Source of the DNA: Rubellimicrobium rubrum
GTDB taxonomy: Bacteria; Pseudomonadota; Alphaproteobacteria; Rhodobacterales; Rhodobacteraceae
Direction of reading: 5' to 3'
Assembly: GCF_006152115.1 (NCBI RefSeq)
Contig: NZ_VDFU01000004.1
Span: 124,001 to 188,000, forward strand
Length of the DNA stretch: 64,000 nt
Below are positions 1 through 8,893 of the stretch, in pieces (positions within the stretch are counted from its first letter, which is position 1; the number at the start of each line of letters is the position of its first letter). The notes beneath the pieces are model-generated. The model searched no databases. It was not told the DNA's origin and worked only from the letters and a program-made list of their open reading frames with translations. The position numbers and the translations under genes were made by a program.

Positions 1-1
1 T

Positions 2-541
2 GACCAGGGGGTGACCACGCTCACCCCCCGCCCGCAAGAGGAGCTCGACGCTCTGAGCGAACTCGTGTCCTCGGCCGTGGGCCTCAACACCGAACGGGGC
101 GACGTGATCACCGTCAAATCCATGCCCTTCGAGCCCTTGGGAACGCTCGGCAGCGAAGCGACTCCGCCAGAAGGCAAGCCCCTCGACCTGATGGGGCTGC
201 TGCGGCCGGCGTTGCTTGCGCTCGTGGCCATCGTGCTGGGCCTCTTCGTGGTGCGACCCCTGCTCCGGCCGGGACAGGAACCGAACCTCCTGCCGATGGC
301 GCCCGCGCTGGGTTCGCCCGACGCGATGGACGAGGGCATGCCGCCCAGCATGGGATTCGGCCCCATGCTGACCGGCGACTTCGGCTCCTCGGACGGCGGC
401 ATCGCGGATGCCGAGATCGTCGATCCGGCCACCCGCCTGCGCCGCTTGATCGAAGCCCGCCAGGACGAGACCGCGCAGATCCTCCAGGCCTGGATGGACG
501 ACACGCCGGTACCGTCCGCCGCGGAACGCGAGGGCGTCTGA
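2..541 (+). CDS. fliF: Flagellar MS-ring protein FliF, C-terminal part (5' end outside window)
   Basis: FliF forms the MS ring, the membrane platform of the flagellar basal body and export gate. The reading frame is open from base 2, so the protein begins upstream; 179 codons remain. The visible part starts with the end of the periplasmic ring-building region (ELDALSELVSSAVGLNTERGD and VKSMPF, typical of FliF just before its last membrane helix). A hydrophobic helix follows at about residues 65-85, then a Pro/Gly/Met-rich cytoplasmic tail that ends in a helical segment (RLRRLIEARQDETAQILQAW). In this family that tail helix binds the rotor protein FliG. The stop is one base before the FliH start, so the genes are co-transcribed. 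Confidence 0.9.
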   Translation, partial: DQGVTTLTPRPQEELDALSELVSSAVGLNTERGDVITVKSMPFEPLGTLGSEATPPEGKPLDLMGLLRPALLALVAIVLGLFVVRPLLRPGQEPNLLPMAPALGSPDAMDEGMPPSMGFGPMLTGDFGSSDGGIADAEIVDPATRLRRLIEARQDETAQILQAWMDDTPVPSAAEREGV

Positions 542-542
542 A

Positions 543-1121
543 ATGCCCCTTTTCCTTGAAGCCTTCGACGCGCCGGATCCATTTGTCGTTTCCGACGTCC
601 CGGAAGGCCCTTCGGCCGATTGGCTCGATGGGTTCGCCGCCGGCCAGGCCGAAGGCCTTGCCATGGGTCGGGCCGAGGCGGAGGCGGAAGCTTCCCATAT
701 CTCTCAGGATCTGGCGCGGACGCTGCAGGACATGGCCTTTGCCTATGCCGAGGCGCGTGGCCAAGTTCTCGCCTCCCTGCGCCCGTTGTTCACGCTCCTG
801 ATCGATCGCATGCTGCCGGCCTTGGCCGCCGAATCGCTGGGGCCCTGGATCGCCGAGGCGCTGCTCGATGCGGCACGGACCGACAGCGCGTCGCCCCTTG
901 TGATCGACCTCCACCCCGACCGCATCGACGCCATCCGCGCCTGCCTGCCGCCTTCGCCACCGGCCCGTCTGCGGGCCGAGCCGATGCTGGGCCCCAACGC
1001 CGCGCGTCTCAGCCAGCCGTCGCGGGAAAGCGACCTCGATCTCGATGCTTGCCTCGCCGCTCTCCGCGAGGCGCTCTCCGCCCTTCTCGATGATTCCGCA
1101 GGAAAGGTCCGTCATGGATGA
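543..1121 (+). CDS. fliH: FliH-like flagellar export apparatus protein
   Basis: A 192-residue protein in the position of FliH, the regulator that holds the export ATPase FliI. It begins with a short acidic, hydrophobic segment, followed by a Gly/Ala/Glu helix (residues about 30-60, with GFAAGQAEGLAMGRAEAEAE), which resembles the GxxxG-type helix of FliH. A C-terminal alpha/beta region follows. Sequence identity to well-studied FliH is visibly weak, so the call rests on helix pattern, length and position between fliF and fliN. The start ATG lies one base after the fliF stop. The 3' end overlaps the fliN start by 8 bases, consistent with translational coupling. Confidence 0.7.
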   Translation: MPLFLEAFDAPDPFVVSDVPEGPSADWLDGFAAGQAEGLAMGRAEAEAEASHISQDLARTLQDMAFAYAEARGQVLASLRPLFTLLIDRMLPALAAESLGPWIAEALLDAARTDSASPLVIDLHPDRIDAIRACLPPSPPARLRAEPMLGPNAARLSQPSRESDLDLDACLAALREALSALLDDSAGKVRHG

Positions 1122-1407
1122 CCACCCCTCCCTCCCCCCGACCCTCGGGGCCGACCACCCCCTTCGCGCGTTGCCCATCGAGGTCACCATCTCGGTCGGC
1201 CGGGCCCGCCCGCTCGTCCGCGATCTGCTGGCTCTGGGGCCGGGCGCCGTCCTGCCGCTGGACCGCCGGATCGACGATCCGGTCGAGCTTTACATCGGGG
1301 AACGCCTGATCGCCCGTGGCGAGCTTCAGGAACTCGAAGGCGGTGACCCGGGGCAGCTGGCCGTGCGCCTGACCGAGGTGGCGCGGACGAAAGGCGAGCT
1401 GGCGTGA
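1114..1407 (+). CDS. fliN: Flagellar motor switch protein FliN
   Basis: A 97-residue SpoA/surface-presentation domain protein, the usual size of a minimal FliN, which forms the lower C-ring of the flagellar switch. Landmarks are LPIEVTISVGRARPLVRDLL at about residues 19-38, then the family signature around VLPLDRRIDDPVELYIGERLIARGE. I chose the ATG at 1114 over an in-frame ATG at 1045. The later start gives the normal FliN length and overlaps the end of fliH by only 8 bases, whereas the upstream start would run 77 bases into fliH. The stop TGA overlaps the GTG start of fliP (GTGA). Confidence 0.9.
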   Translation: MDDHPSLPPTLGADHPLRALPIEVTISVGRARPLVRDLLALGPGAVLPLDRRIDDPVELYIGERLIARGELQELEGGDPGQLAVRLTEVARTKGELA

Positions 1408-2249
1408 CCTTCGGCGGGGCGGCAGGGGCCCGGTCGGACCAGACGGGCGGCGCGGAGGGCCAGCACGCCTTCTCAAGGGCGACGCGGCGCTTTGGTGCAT
1501 GGCAGTGCGCCGGGACGTGGACGGCCGCCCTTACGGTGCTGCTGCCATTGATCCTGCTCCTTTCGGCAGGCCCGGCGGCAGCTCAGAGCCTGTCGCTCAA
1601 CCTGGGCGGAGATGGCTCCCTGGCGAACCGCTCGATCCAGCTCCTCGTGCTGGTGACGGTGCTGAGCCTGGTGCCCGGGCTGGCTATCATGGTCACCTGC
1701 TTCCCCTTCATCGTCACGGTGCTTTCGATCCTGCGGCAGGCCTTGGGGCTCCAGCAGGCGCCACCCAACATGCTGATCGTGACGCTGGCGGTGTTCCTGA
1801 CCTGGTTCATCATGGAGCCGGTCTTCACCGAAGCCTGGACGGCGGGAGTCCAGCCATTCATCGACGGCAGCCTGCCGCTCGACCAGGCCTTCTTGGCCGC
1901 GCTGGGGCCGTTCCGAGTCTTCATGGCAGGACGTGTCGTGGCCGACACCTACGATTCCCTGGTGGCGTTGCGACCCCAGGTCGATGCCGGAACCGCCCCG
2001 GTGGACGCGCCGCTGTCGGTGCTGGTGCCGTCCTTCCTCCTGAGCGAGATCACGAGGGCCTTCCAGATCGGCTTCCTGATCTACCTGCCCTTCTTGATCA
2101 TCGACTTGGTTGTGTCGGCGGTCCTGATGTCGATGGGCATGATGATGGTTCCACCCGCGATCGTGGCGCTCCCCTTCAAGCTTGCCTTCTTCGTCGTCGC
2201 CGATGGCTGGAGCCTGGTCGCCGGCAGCCTGGTCCGAAGCTACCTGTAG
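1404..2249 (+). CDS. fliP: Flagellar type III export gate protein FliP
   Basis: FliP is a core subunit of the FliPQR export gate in the inner membrane. The 281-residue product shows a signal-like hydrophobic segment at about residues 42-61 and then the highly conserved family core: SLVPGLAIMVTCFPFIVTVL, LRQALGLQQAPPNMLIV, and near the C-terminus SEITRAFQIGFLIYLPFLII and VLMSMGMMMVPPAIVALPFK. The GTG at 1404 overlaps the fliN stop, which fits coupled translation. It leaves about 40 polar residues before the signal-like segment, so a downstream start is possible. No fliQ or fliR follows; the next gene is convergent. The last gene of this plus-strand flagellar run. Confidence 0.93.
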   Translation: MTFGGAAGARSDQTGGAEGQHAFSRATRRFGAWQCAGTWTAALTVLLPLILLLSAGPAAAQSLSLNLGGDGSLANRSIQLLVLVTVLSLVPGLAIMVTCFPFIVTVLSILRQALGLQQAPPNMLIVTLAVFLTWFIMEPVFTEAWTAGVQPFIDGSLPLDQAFLAALGPFRVFMAGRVVADTYDSLVALRPQVDAGTAPVDAPLSVLVPSFLLSEITRAFQIGFLIYLPFLIIDLVVSAVLMSMGMMMVPPAIVALPFKLAFFVVADGWSLVAGSLVRSYL

Positions 2250-3037
2250 GGGCCTGCGGCCCGGGTCGGCGGCGCGGCCCTCATGTCGTCGCACGCGACG
2301 ACGCCAAGCCCGACTTCCATTGCAGCGGCACGCGGCTCCTCGGTTGTGTTTCGGGCTGCCGCGGCGGCTATGCGGGACTCAGCCGTACTGGTGGCGAACG
2401 CGTTTTGAGAGGCTGGATCGGCAGGGGCCCCGAAGACAGCAGCGACAGGCACCCGCTTCGCCGGGACATAACCAGCGCAGGCTGCACGCGGCTCCAACTG
2501 GCGGGCCTGCCCACCATGGCTGCGTCAAGCGTCAGGACCAACCTGCTCAGACCGGGGCGCTCGACAGTGGGCGACCGATTGGCGCAGAGGTCGCCACTTT
2601 GGGCCTGATGGCCCGCAGGTTCAGCCTTGGCCTGCTCTGGCCCACCCGCCAGTGGCCCCGGGGGAAAAGCCGCTCTCTCATCGACGGATCGCTCAGCCTT
2701 TGCCTCACATTGCGAGCGAGCGATAGCGAGACACAAATCCGCCCCTTCGCGGCATTGACCAGAGCGCTTCCTTCCGAGCCCGGGCCAGGCATCGCTCCGC
2801 TTTCAGAACGAAACTAGCGCATGAGAACGGTTGAGCGCGTGGGTGCGCATGTGAGGTGCCAGCCTTGGCGAGCATCGGTATCGGGACAGGCCAGACTTGT
2901 GGCAACGTACCGCCACCTCATCAAGGAAGCGACCCAGCGAACTCTGGCCCATCGACCACAGCATCATGCTGCCGTAGAGCCGGCGTTGTCGCTCGGCGAG
3001 CCAGTTCGCCAGTCACCTCGCATGATCGCGGCGGCGC
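2250..3037. other. 788-bp convergent intergenic stretch with no convincing gene
   Basis: Lies between the converging 3' ends of fliP and flgI. Frames on both strands are either short or have scrambled, Arg/Pro/Ser-rich translations without recognisable motifs, and none has a good ribosome binding site. No clear terminator hairpin with a T-run was seen. It is unusually long for a gap inside a compact flagellar locus and may hold decayed sequence. Confidence 0.5.
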
Positions 3038-4138
3038 TCAGCGCACAATGAACTCGGCATGCAGCGCACCCGCAGCCTTGATGCTTTTCAGGATGTCGAT
3101 CATGTCGAGCGGGGCCACGCCCAAAGCGTTCAGGCCGGCCACGACCTCGGACAGGGATGTTCCACCGCCGGTTTCTGCCAGACCGCCCTCGCCTTTGGTG
3201 ATGGCGGCCTCGGACCGGGGAACCACGACCGTGTCCCCGGGCGAAAACGGGTTGGGCTGCACCACGAGCGGCGCCTCCTCGATCCGCAGGGTGAGATTAC
3301 CCTGGCTGACCGCGACCCGGTCGACCCGGACATCCTCGCCCATGACGATCGTGCCGGATCGCTGATCCACCACCACGGTCGCGCGCACCTCGGGCTCCAC
3401 GAGGATGTTCTCGAGTCGCGCCAAGGCATGGGCCGGGGATGCGGTGCCGGTCGCCGCCACGTTCAGGGACACCGTGCCGGCGTCCAGCATCAGCGCGACC
3501 GGGCGGCCGAAGTCGTCGTTGACCGCCGCCTCGATCCGAGCAGCCGTCGTGAAGTCGGGGTTGCGGAGGGCCAAGCGAACGGTGTCCAGTGTCGTGAAAT
3601 CGAAGGCTACCTCACGCTCGACGGTAGCCCCCGACGGGATCGTCCCCGCCGTCGGGACGCCCTGGGTCACGGATGCGGCTTCGCCCTCGGCCGAGATCCC
3701 GCCGGCGATGATCGTGCCTTGCGCGACGGCATAGATTTCACCATCGGCGGCGTTGAGCGGGGTCATGATGAGCGTTCCGCCCAGCAACGAGCCTGCGTCG
3801 CCGATCGCTGACACGGTGACGTCGATCGATCCACCCGCCCGGGCGAAGGGAGGCAGCTGGGCGGTCACAAGGACGGCGGCCACGTTGCGGGGGCGGAACT
3901 GCTCGCCCGTGACGTTCACGCCCAGGCGTTCGAGGATGTTGGCCATCATCTCTTCGGTGAAGGGCGAATTGCGCAACCCGTCGCCGCTCCCGTTCAGGCC
4001 CACCACGAGCCCATAGCCCACGAGATCGTTCGAGCGGACACCGTCGAACTCCACGAGGTCCTTGAGACGGATGGGCGCGGCCTGAGCCACCGAATACACG
4101 CCACACAGGATGGCTGCCAAAAGGGACCGGGCAATCAC
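3038..4138 (-). CDS. flgI: Flagellar P-ring protein FlgI
   Basis: A 366-residue precursor of the periplasmic P ring, which acts as a bushing for the rod in the peptidoglycan layer. It has a short Sec signal peptide (residues 1-20, ending SVAQA) followed by the family opening APIRLKDLVEFDGVRSNDLV. Other landmarks are GYGLVVGLNGSGDG, NVAAVLVTAQLPPFARAGG, GGTLIMTPLNAADG and the C-terminal GVAPLDMIDILKSIKAAGALH. Length matches the family. The start overlaps the flgL stop by 4 bases. The gene ends the minus-strand motB-flgE-flgK-flgL-flgI set. Confidence 0.97.
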   Translation of the reverse strand: MIARSLLAAILCGVYSVAQAAPIRLKDLVEFDGVRSNDLVGYGLVVGLNGSGDGLRNSPFTEEMMANILERLGVNVTGEQFRPRNVAAVLVTAQLPPFARAGGSIDVTVSAIGDAGSLLGGTLIMTPLNAADGEIYAVAQGTIIAGGISAEGEAASVTQGVPTAGTIPSGATVEREVAFDFTTLDTVRLALRNPDFTTAARIEAAVNDDFGRPVALMLDAGTVSLNVAATGTASPAHALARLENILVEPEVRATVVVDQRSGTIVMGEDVRVDRVAVSQGNLTLRIEEAPLVVQPNPFSPGDTVVVPRSEAAITKGEGGLAETGGGTSLSEVVAGLNALGVAPLDMIDILKSIKAAGALHAEFIVR

Positions 4139-5133
4139 CTGAGGTAGCTCAGGAGGCTGAGAGAGGACAGGCGGCTGGTCAGCTCGTAATGGGTCTCGAG
4201 TTGGGTGCGAAGCGCCTCGACCTCGGTGGCGGTGGCGTAGGGATCAACTTGCGTCATCTCGTTGCGCATGATGCCCCAGGCCGATGCGCGCGCCGTGTGC
4301 CTGGCTGTCGCCTCCTCGACGCGCGACTGCGCCAGGCCCAACCCGGCCCGCAGTTCCGTCAAGGGGGCGGACAAGGACAGGAGGTCGTCGCGCGACCGCT
4401 CCAGCAGCTTGGCACCCTCGCCATCGGCCAAGGACAGCGTCGCATCGTTGGACAGGATCCCCTTGGCCGCTGCCTTGAGAAGTCCACGAAGGGCCGGATC
4501 GTCCGCGCGAGCACCAAGGGTTACCGTGGTGTCGGTATCCACGGCCCGCGTCAGGTCGGCATCGGAGCCCAGGTAGGCGGATGTCGCAAATCCCCCGGCT
4601 GGATCATCGAACCACGTATCGAGGCGCGTGGCGACGTCCGCCGCGGTGGTCGCACCGGCCACGGCGGTGCGGATCTGTGCCATCATGCTCGAGGACGAGG
4701 ACAGCGCGGCCCCCCCGGCGGCCGTTCCGGAGAACAGGGCGTTCGGCCCTTGCCGAGTGTTCAGGGCCGCTGCCATATCGTCGAATGCGGCTTGGGCGGC
4801 CTCTGCAGCGATCTTGCGGCTCCCTGCCACGCCGGGCGACATAAGCTGGTCGACGAGAGTGGTCCGGATCGCATCCACCTCGCCCAAAGTGTCCTGCATG
4901 AGGGCAAGCCGGTTCCCGGCCTGCTTCGCGGCAGTGCCGTAGGAGTCGGCCATGGCGAGGCGTCGGTCGATATCGGCCAATGGCGCCGTATCGCCCTTGA
5001 GATGGGCGACCATGTCGTTCGCCTGGCCGGACGCCATCTCCTGCGACAGGGTGGCGAGGCGCGAACGGATGTCTGTGTTGTAGCGTTGTCCGGCGAACAA
5101 CTGCGCGCGGTCTCCGAGTCCCGGAACGGCCAT
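4135..5133 (-). CDS. flgL: Flagellar hook-filament junction protein FlgL
   Basis: A 332-residue flagellin-like hook-associated protein placed directly after flgK. The N-terminal helix (RYNTDIRSRLATLSQEMASG) and the C-terminal helix (ELTSRLSSLSLLSYLR) are the polymerisation ends typical of FlgL and flagellin. The middle is a variable, Ala/Gly/Asp-rich domain. The protein joins the hook to the filament and is exported by the flagellar type III system, so no Sec signal is expected or seen. Starts 1 base after the flgK stop, and its own stop overlaps the flgI start (ATGA). Confidence 0.88.
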   Translation of the reverse strand: MAVPGLGDRAQLFAGQRYNTDIRSRLATLSQEMASGQANDMVAHLKGDTAPLADIDRRLAMADSYGTAAKQAGNRLALMQDTLGEVDAIRTTLVDQLMSPGVAGSRKIAAEAAQAAFDDMAAALNTRQGPNALFSGTAAGGAALSSSSSMMAQIRTAVAGATTAADVATRLDTWFDDPAGGFATSAYLGSDADLTRAVDTDTTVTLGARADDPALRGLLKAAAKGILSNDATLSLADGEGAKLLERSRDDLLSLSAPLTELRAGLGLAQSRVEEATARHTARASAWGIMRNEMTQVDPYATATEVEALRTQLETHYELTSRLSSLSLLSYLR

Positions 5134-5134
5134 G

Positions 5135-6580
5135 TCAGATCTCCAGAATGGCTTGCATCATCGCGTCGATGGTCGAAATCACACGAGCGTTCGCGGCGTA
5201 GGCCTTCTCGATCTGGAGAAGCATCTGCATCTCGTGGTCGCTGTCGACGCCGTTCGACAGTTCCGACTCGCGCAGCGTGGACCAGCGTGCGCCCGCAAAG
5301 CTTTCTTCCTGCTCAGCAGAAAGGCGCTGTGCACCCAAGTCGGACAGGAAGCGGGACGCGTGAAACGCAGCCGATCCGCTCGGCCCACCCACAGTCAGGG
5401 TGCGTTCGGTCGTCAGGGCCCTGACCCAGCGGTCGATCTGCCCGGCTTCACTTGCCGGGCCGGGGGTGCCGGCTCCCATGCCATCGCGCAGGCGCCAAAG
5501 AGCCCCGCCAGCGGCCGGATCCACACGGCTGTTGACGGCGATGCGACCCGCAAGACCGGTCGTGGCCAACGGGTCAAGGGCGGCGCCATCGTCGGTCAGA
5601 AGCCCGGCGCCACCGCCAAGCGTCGCGTCAGTGGACGGATCCTCGAACCGCGTGATGAGGTCGCGGGCCAAGGCGTCCAGGTTCGCCCCGGCTGCCGGCA
5701 GGGTCACGTCGCGCAGCGCGAAAGCGGCGCCGAGCGAGCCTCCGGCCAGGCGTCCGATGCCGTCGGCGCCCACCGCCTTGCCATTCAAGGTGAGCCCTTC
5801 AAGGCCGCCCGAGGCAAGGGTCATGTCGGCGGTGATCACCGGCGTGGCCTTGAAGCCCACCGTGGAGGCTTGCGTGCCGTCGAGCAGGGTGGCGCCCTGC
5901 GGCGTGATGAGGGCGATCGCGCCTCCGGGCCGGTCCATCTCGCGCAAGGGCACAATGGTGGCGACCTTGTCCATAAGCACTTGGCGCTGGTCCATCAGCC
6001 CGGTGGCGTCGCGGCCGGTCGTGCGGGCCGTAACGATGTCGCCGTTGAGCTTTGCGATTTTCTGCAGCGAGCCATTCAGGTCCGCGACCTGCGAGGCGAT
6101 GCTGGCATCCGCGTCGGAGCGTCGGCTCTGGATGCCGGCGGCTCCGTCCCTCAGACTGGTTGCGACGCCGTCCACCCGCTCCAGCACCTGCGCAAGCCGC
6201 GTCTCGGACGACGGATCAGCCGAGGCTGACACGAGCGAGGTCTCGAGGGCTTCAAGACGGGCAGACAGGCTCGTCCCGGCCTCCGAAGAGCCGAGGCTGC
6301 CCTCAAGGGCCCGGAGGGCGGAAGCCAGCGTCCGGCGGTCGGACAACGTGGTCTCGGCCCCGCGCCGGTCGGCGAGCAGACCTCGGTCGACATTCCGCGT
6401 GACCCCGTCGACGCGGACGCCAGCCCCCCGTCCGCCCATCGAGACGGTCGAAAGATCGACGGATCGGCGTCCGTACCCTTCGGTCAGGGCGTTGGCGAGG
6501 TTGGCGGACACGACCTCGGCCATGCGGGCGGTGGCCCCTAGGCCCGACAGGGCATTGCCGTAGGCGACGTTCAGGCTCAT
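5135..6580 (-). CDS. flgK: Flagellar hook-associated protein FlgK
   Basis: A 481-residue hook-filament junction protein. The N-terminus (LNVAYGNALSGLGATARMAEVVSANLANALTEGY) is the FlgK/FlgE rod-hook family helix with the conserved SANLANA turn. The C-terminus has the matching helix (SDHEMQMLLQIEKAYAANARVISTIDAMM). The middle contains QRQVLMDKVATIVPLRE, a FlgK landmark. It is exported through the flagellar system and caps the hook before the filament assembles. It sits 24 bases downstream of flgE and 1 base upstream of flgL, consistent with a single transcript. Confidence 0.93.
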   Translation of the reverse strand: MSLNVAYGNALSGLGATARMAEVVSANLANALTEGYGRRSVDLSTVSMGGRGAGVRVDGVTRNVDRGLLADRRGAETTLSDRRTLASALRALEGSLGSSEAGTSLSARLEALETSLVSASADPSSETRLAQVLERVDGVATSLRDGAAGIQSRRSDADASIASQVADLNGSLQKIAKLNGDIVTARTTGRDATGLMDQRQVLMDKVATIVPLREMDRPGGAIALITPQGATLLDGTQASTVGFKATPVITADMTLASGGLEGLTLNGKAVGADGIGRLAGGSLGAAFALRDVTLPAAGANLDALARDLITRFEDPSTDATLGGGAGLLTDDGAALDPLATTGLAGRIAVNSRVDPAAGGALWRLRDGMGAGTPGPASEAGQIDRWVRALTTERTLTVGGPSGSAAFHASRFLSDLGAQRLSAEQEESFAGARWSTLRESELSNGVDSDHEMQMLLQIEKAYAANARVISTIDAMMQAILEI

Positions 6581-6604
6581 GGGAGGGACCCTCCGGGGTC
6601 AGGC

Positions 6605-7909
6605 TCAGCGCTTGATGTTCGTGGTTTCCTGGAGCATCTCGTCCACGGTCTGGATAACCTTGGCGTTCGAGGAATAGGCCCGCTGGGTCCGGATCAGCTG
6701 GGTCAGTTCCTTGGCCACGTCGACGGCCGACTCCTCGCGGGCGTAGCCTTGGATCGCGCCGGTGGGACCGTCGCCGGCATTCCAGAGCATGAAGTCCCCG
6801 GACGACTGGGAGGTCGTGTAAGTCTGGTTCGAGAGCGACGTGAGACCGTTCGGATTGGGAACGTCCACGACGGGGATCTGGTACAGACGGCGGGTGGCGC
6901 CGGTGCTGTAGCTCGCGACGACATAGCCGTTGGGGTCAACTTCGATCCCCGTGAGGCTGGAGGCGGCGGCTCCGTCCTTGGTCATGGTTAGGGGCGTGAA
7001 CTTGCTTGCAAGCTGCGTGAAGCCGCCGGGCTGGTTCGGCCGACCGATGGTGATGTCGATGGGACCGCTGGCCACGTTGACCGAAAGCATGCCGGTCGCT
7101 GCATCATAGGCAGCGGCGGGAACCGAGGTAACGGTCTCGATGCGGCCGCCCTGCCCCGTGTCGTCGTCGAACACGATCGTGGCGTTGCCGACCACCGTGC
7201 CGGTGGCCTCATCGGTGATGGACATGGCCCAGGTGTTGGACGGCGGAGCGCCCGCCGCCGGCACCGTCGGCGTGATCGTGAAGCTGAGGGTCTGCGCCTT
7301 GCCCAGGTTGTCGTAGTAGGTCATCGACAGCGCCTCGGGCCCGCCAGTCGCGCCTGCTTCGGTCGATGCGGCCGGCAGGTTCGCGGTCACCGTCATGGCC
7401 GTAGTCGGCAGGCCCACGATCTCGTTGGTGGAGATCTGGACGGGGACGAGGTCGGCGGTCGAGGTCCGGGAGAACTGCGGCGGCGCGCCGTCGTCGCCCA
7501 CGGGGATGCCCAGGAGCACCATGTTCGAGGGGGTGCGCAGATAGCCGGCGGAGTCCGGTGAGAACGAACCGGTGGTGGTCATCATGAACGATAGGTCGTC
7601 ACCGCCCGCCGCGACATCGTTGGCCGTGGTCACTGGCAGCATCCCGCGCCCCGTGATGGCCAAGTCGGTCGAATTGGCCGTGCTGGTCAGCGATCCCCGG
7701 GCGTCGATCTGCCGCAAGCTAGTGGCCTGCACGCCGCCGGCGGTGTAAGTGGTCCGGTTGCTGCCGATCACCATGGCCGAGAACTCGGTCGTGGCGCGCT
7801 TGTAGCCGGCCGTCGCGGAGTTCGCGATGTTATCCGAGATCGTGGCGAGGTTCGTGGCCTGGGCGGCCAACCCGGCGACGCCGGCGTTCATTGAGGACGA
7901 GATCGACAC
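6605..7909 (-). CDS. flgE: Flagellar hook protein FlgE
   Basis: A 434-residue hook subunit. The N-terminus carries the rod/hook family motif (ATISDNIANSATAGYKRATTEFSAMV). The C-terminus has the paired coiled helix (AVDVAKELTQLIRTQRAYSSNAKVIQTVDEML). Between them are FlgE-type beta domains with YYDNLGKAQTLSFTITP and a SSLTGIEVDPNGYVVASYSTG block. Length is normal for alphaproteobacterial FlgE. It follows motB after a 78-bp gap that contains a TTAG-N7-TTAG element, so it may have its own promoter in addition to read-through from motB. Confidence 0.95.
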   Translation of the reverse strand: MSISSSMNAGVAGLAAQATNLATISDNIANSATAGYKRATTEFSAMVIGSNRTTYTAGGVQATSLRQIDARGSLTSTANSTDLAITGRGMLPVTTANDVAAGGDDLSFMMTTTGSFSPDSAGYLRTPSNMVLLGIPVGDDGAPPQFSRTSTADLVPVQISTNEIVGLPTTAMTVTANLPAASTEAGATGGPEALSMTYYDNLGKAQTLSFTITPTVPAAGAPPSNTWAMSITDEATGTVVGNATIVFDDDTGQGGRIETVTSVPAAAYDAATGMLSVNVASGPIDITIGRPNQPGGFTQLASKFTPLTMTKDGAAASSLTGIEVDPNGYVVASYSTGATRRLYQIPVVDVPNPNGLTSLSNQTYTTSQSSGDFMLWNAGDGPTGAIQGYAREESAVDVAKELTQLIRTQRAYSSNAKVIQTVDEMLQETTNIKR

Positions 7910-7961
7910 GATGAGGGGTCCTTCTGCGGCTTTCGTCGCCTTCCGTCCTAGCCCGTCTGCC

Positions 7962-7976
7962 CTAACAACCTGCTAA
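7962..7976 (-). promoter_or_regulatory. CtrA-like element upstream of flgE (tentative)
   Basis: Read on the minus strand the sequence is TTAG-N7-TTAG, differing by one base per half from the CtrA consensus TTAA-N7-TTAA. It lies about 53 bases upstream of the flgE start. CtrA control of flagellar genes is established for this group. The element is short and imperfect, so this is a suggestion only. Confidence 0.3.
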
Positions 7977-7987
7977 CGGCAAAGGGA

Positions 7988-8824
7988 TCAGACCCCGCGG
8001 CGCAGCAGCGTGATCTCCACGCGGTCGTTGCGAGGCGCCAGGGGGTCTGCCACGGCAGGGGAACGGTCGGCGTGCCCGACCACGCGGTCGAATCGCTTGG
8101 CGTCGAGGCTGTACTCGGCCAAAAGCAGGCGCACCCGTTCGGCGCGGGCCATGGAAAGGTCCCAGACGGGATTATCGGCGAGAACAACCGGTTGAGCCGG
8201 CACATGGGCCCCCACCGCCACATCGTTTGTGACGAGATTCGCGACCTCCGCCACCATGGCGAGTAGCTCGCGGGTCACAAGACGCGGGGTGTCGCGATCA
8301 TCGAAAAGAGGGGCACCGGGCATGGAGAAAAGCTCGATCACCAGACCCTCGTCGGTCAGCCGTGTCACCACATGCTGGAGCGCCTCCTCGGACAGGAGGC
8401 TTTCGCCTCCGCGACCCAGGAGCTTGTCCTCGATCTTGAGAAGGGCTGCCGTTTCGGCGGCCTCGGCGGCCGAATCGCCTTCGTTACCCTCGTGCTCGGG
8501 AAAGCCGGACGGGCCGATCAGGGCTGGGGCCGACGGGCTGCCGTCCTCGGCGCTCGAGTCCATGGAGCTTGGGGCGTCGCCGCCGAACATGCCATCCGAT
8601 CCGCCCGACACGCGCGAGAGCGGAACGTCCGGCGAGAAATAGTCCGCCAAGCCCTTGCGCTGCTGCTCCGTGGTGGCGTTGAGCAGCCACATGAGCAGGA
8701 AGAAGGCCATCATGGCCGTCACGAAGTCGGCATAGGCCACCTTCCATGCGCCGCCGTGGTGACCATCGCCCCCCGACACCTTCTTGCGCTTCAGGATAAT
8801 CGGCGCTTCGGACCCCCGAGCCAT
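7988..8824 (-). CDS. motB: Flagellar stator protein MotB
   Basis: A 278-residue stator subunit that anchors the proton channel to peptidoglycan. The N-terminus has the MotB plug-and-helix pattern: a basic leader (ILKRKKVSGGDGHHGGAWKV), then YADFVTAMMAFFLLMWLLNA, with Asp33 matching the family's essential proton-binding aspartate. The C-terminal half (about residues 150-275) is an OmpA/MotB peptidoglycan-binding domain (MARAERVRLLLAEYSLDAKR, VVGHADRSPAV), rather divergent from enterobacterial MotB. The partner motA is not next to it; in roseobacter-type clusters motA usually lies near fliF, which here would be just outside the window. First gene of the minus-strand flagellar set. Confidence 0.93.
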   Translation of the reverse strand: MARGSEAPIILKRKKVSGGDGHHGGAWKVAYADFVTAMMAFFLLMWLLNATTEQQRKGLADYFSPDVPLSRVSGGSDGMFGGDAPSSMDSSAEDGSPSAPALIGPSGFPEHEGNEGDSAAEAAETAALLKIEDKLLGRGGESLLSEEALQHVVTRLTDEGLVIELFSMPGAPLFDDRDTPRLVTRELLAMVAEVANLVTNDVAVGAHVPAQPVVLADNPVWDLSMARAERVRLLLAEYSLDAKRFDRVVGHADRSPAVADPLAPRNDRVEITLLRRGV

Positions 8825-8869
8825 GTCACGTTCTCCATCTCACCCGACACAGGCATAGGGGTTGAGACG

Positions 8870-8884
8870 GAAACGTTTGCTTAA
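8870..8884 (-). promoter_or_regulatory. CtrA-like element upstream of motB (tentative)
   Basis: On the minus strand the sequence reads TTAA-N7-TTTC, a full left half and a degenerate right half of the CtrA motif, about 46 bases upstream of the motB start. A second CtrA-like element upstream of flgE makes the idea more attractive, but neither is perfect. Confidence 0.3.
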
Positions 8885-8893
8885 CGCTTCAAA

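Noticed and set aside
2368-2736. 122-codon minus-strand frame in the fliP-flgI gap
   Set aside because: No ribosome binding site, motif or helix pattern; composition looks like non-coding GC-rich DNA.
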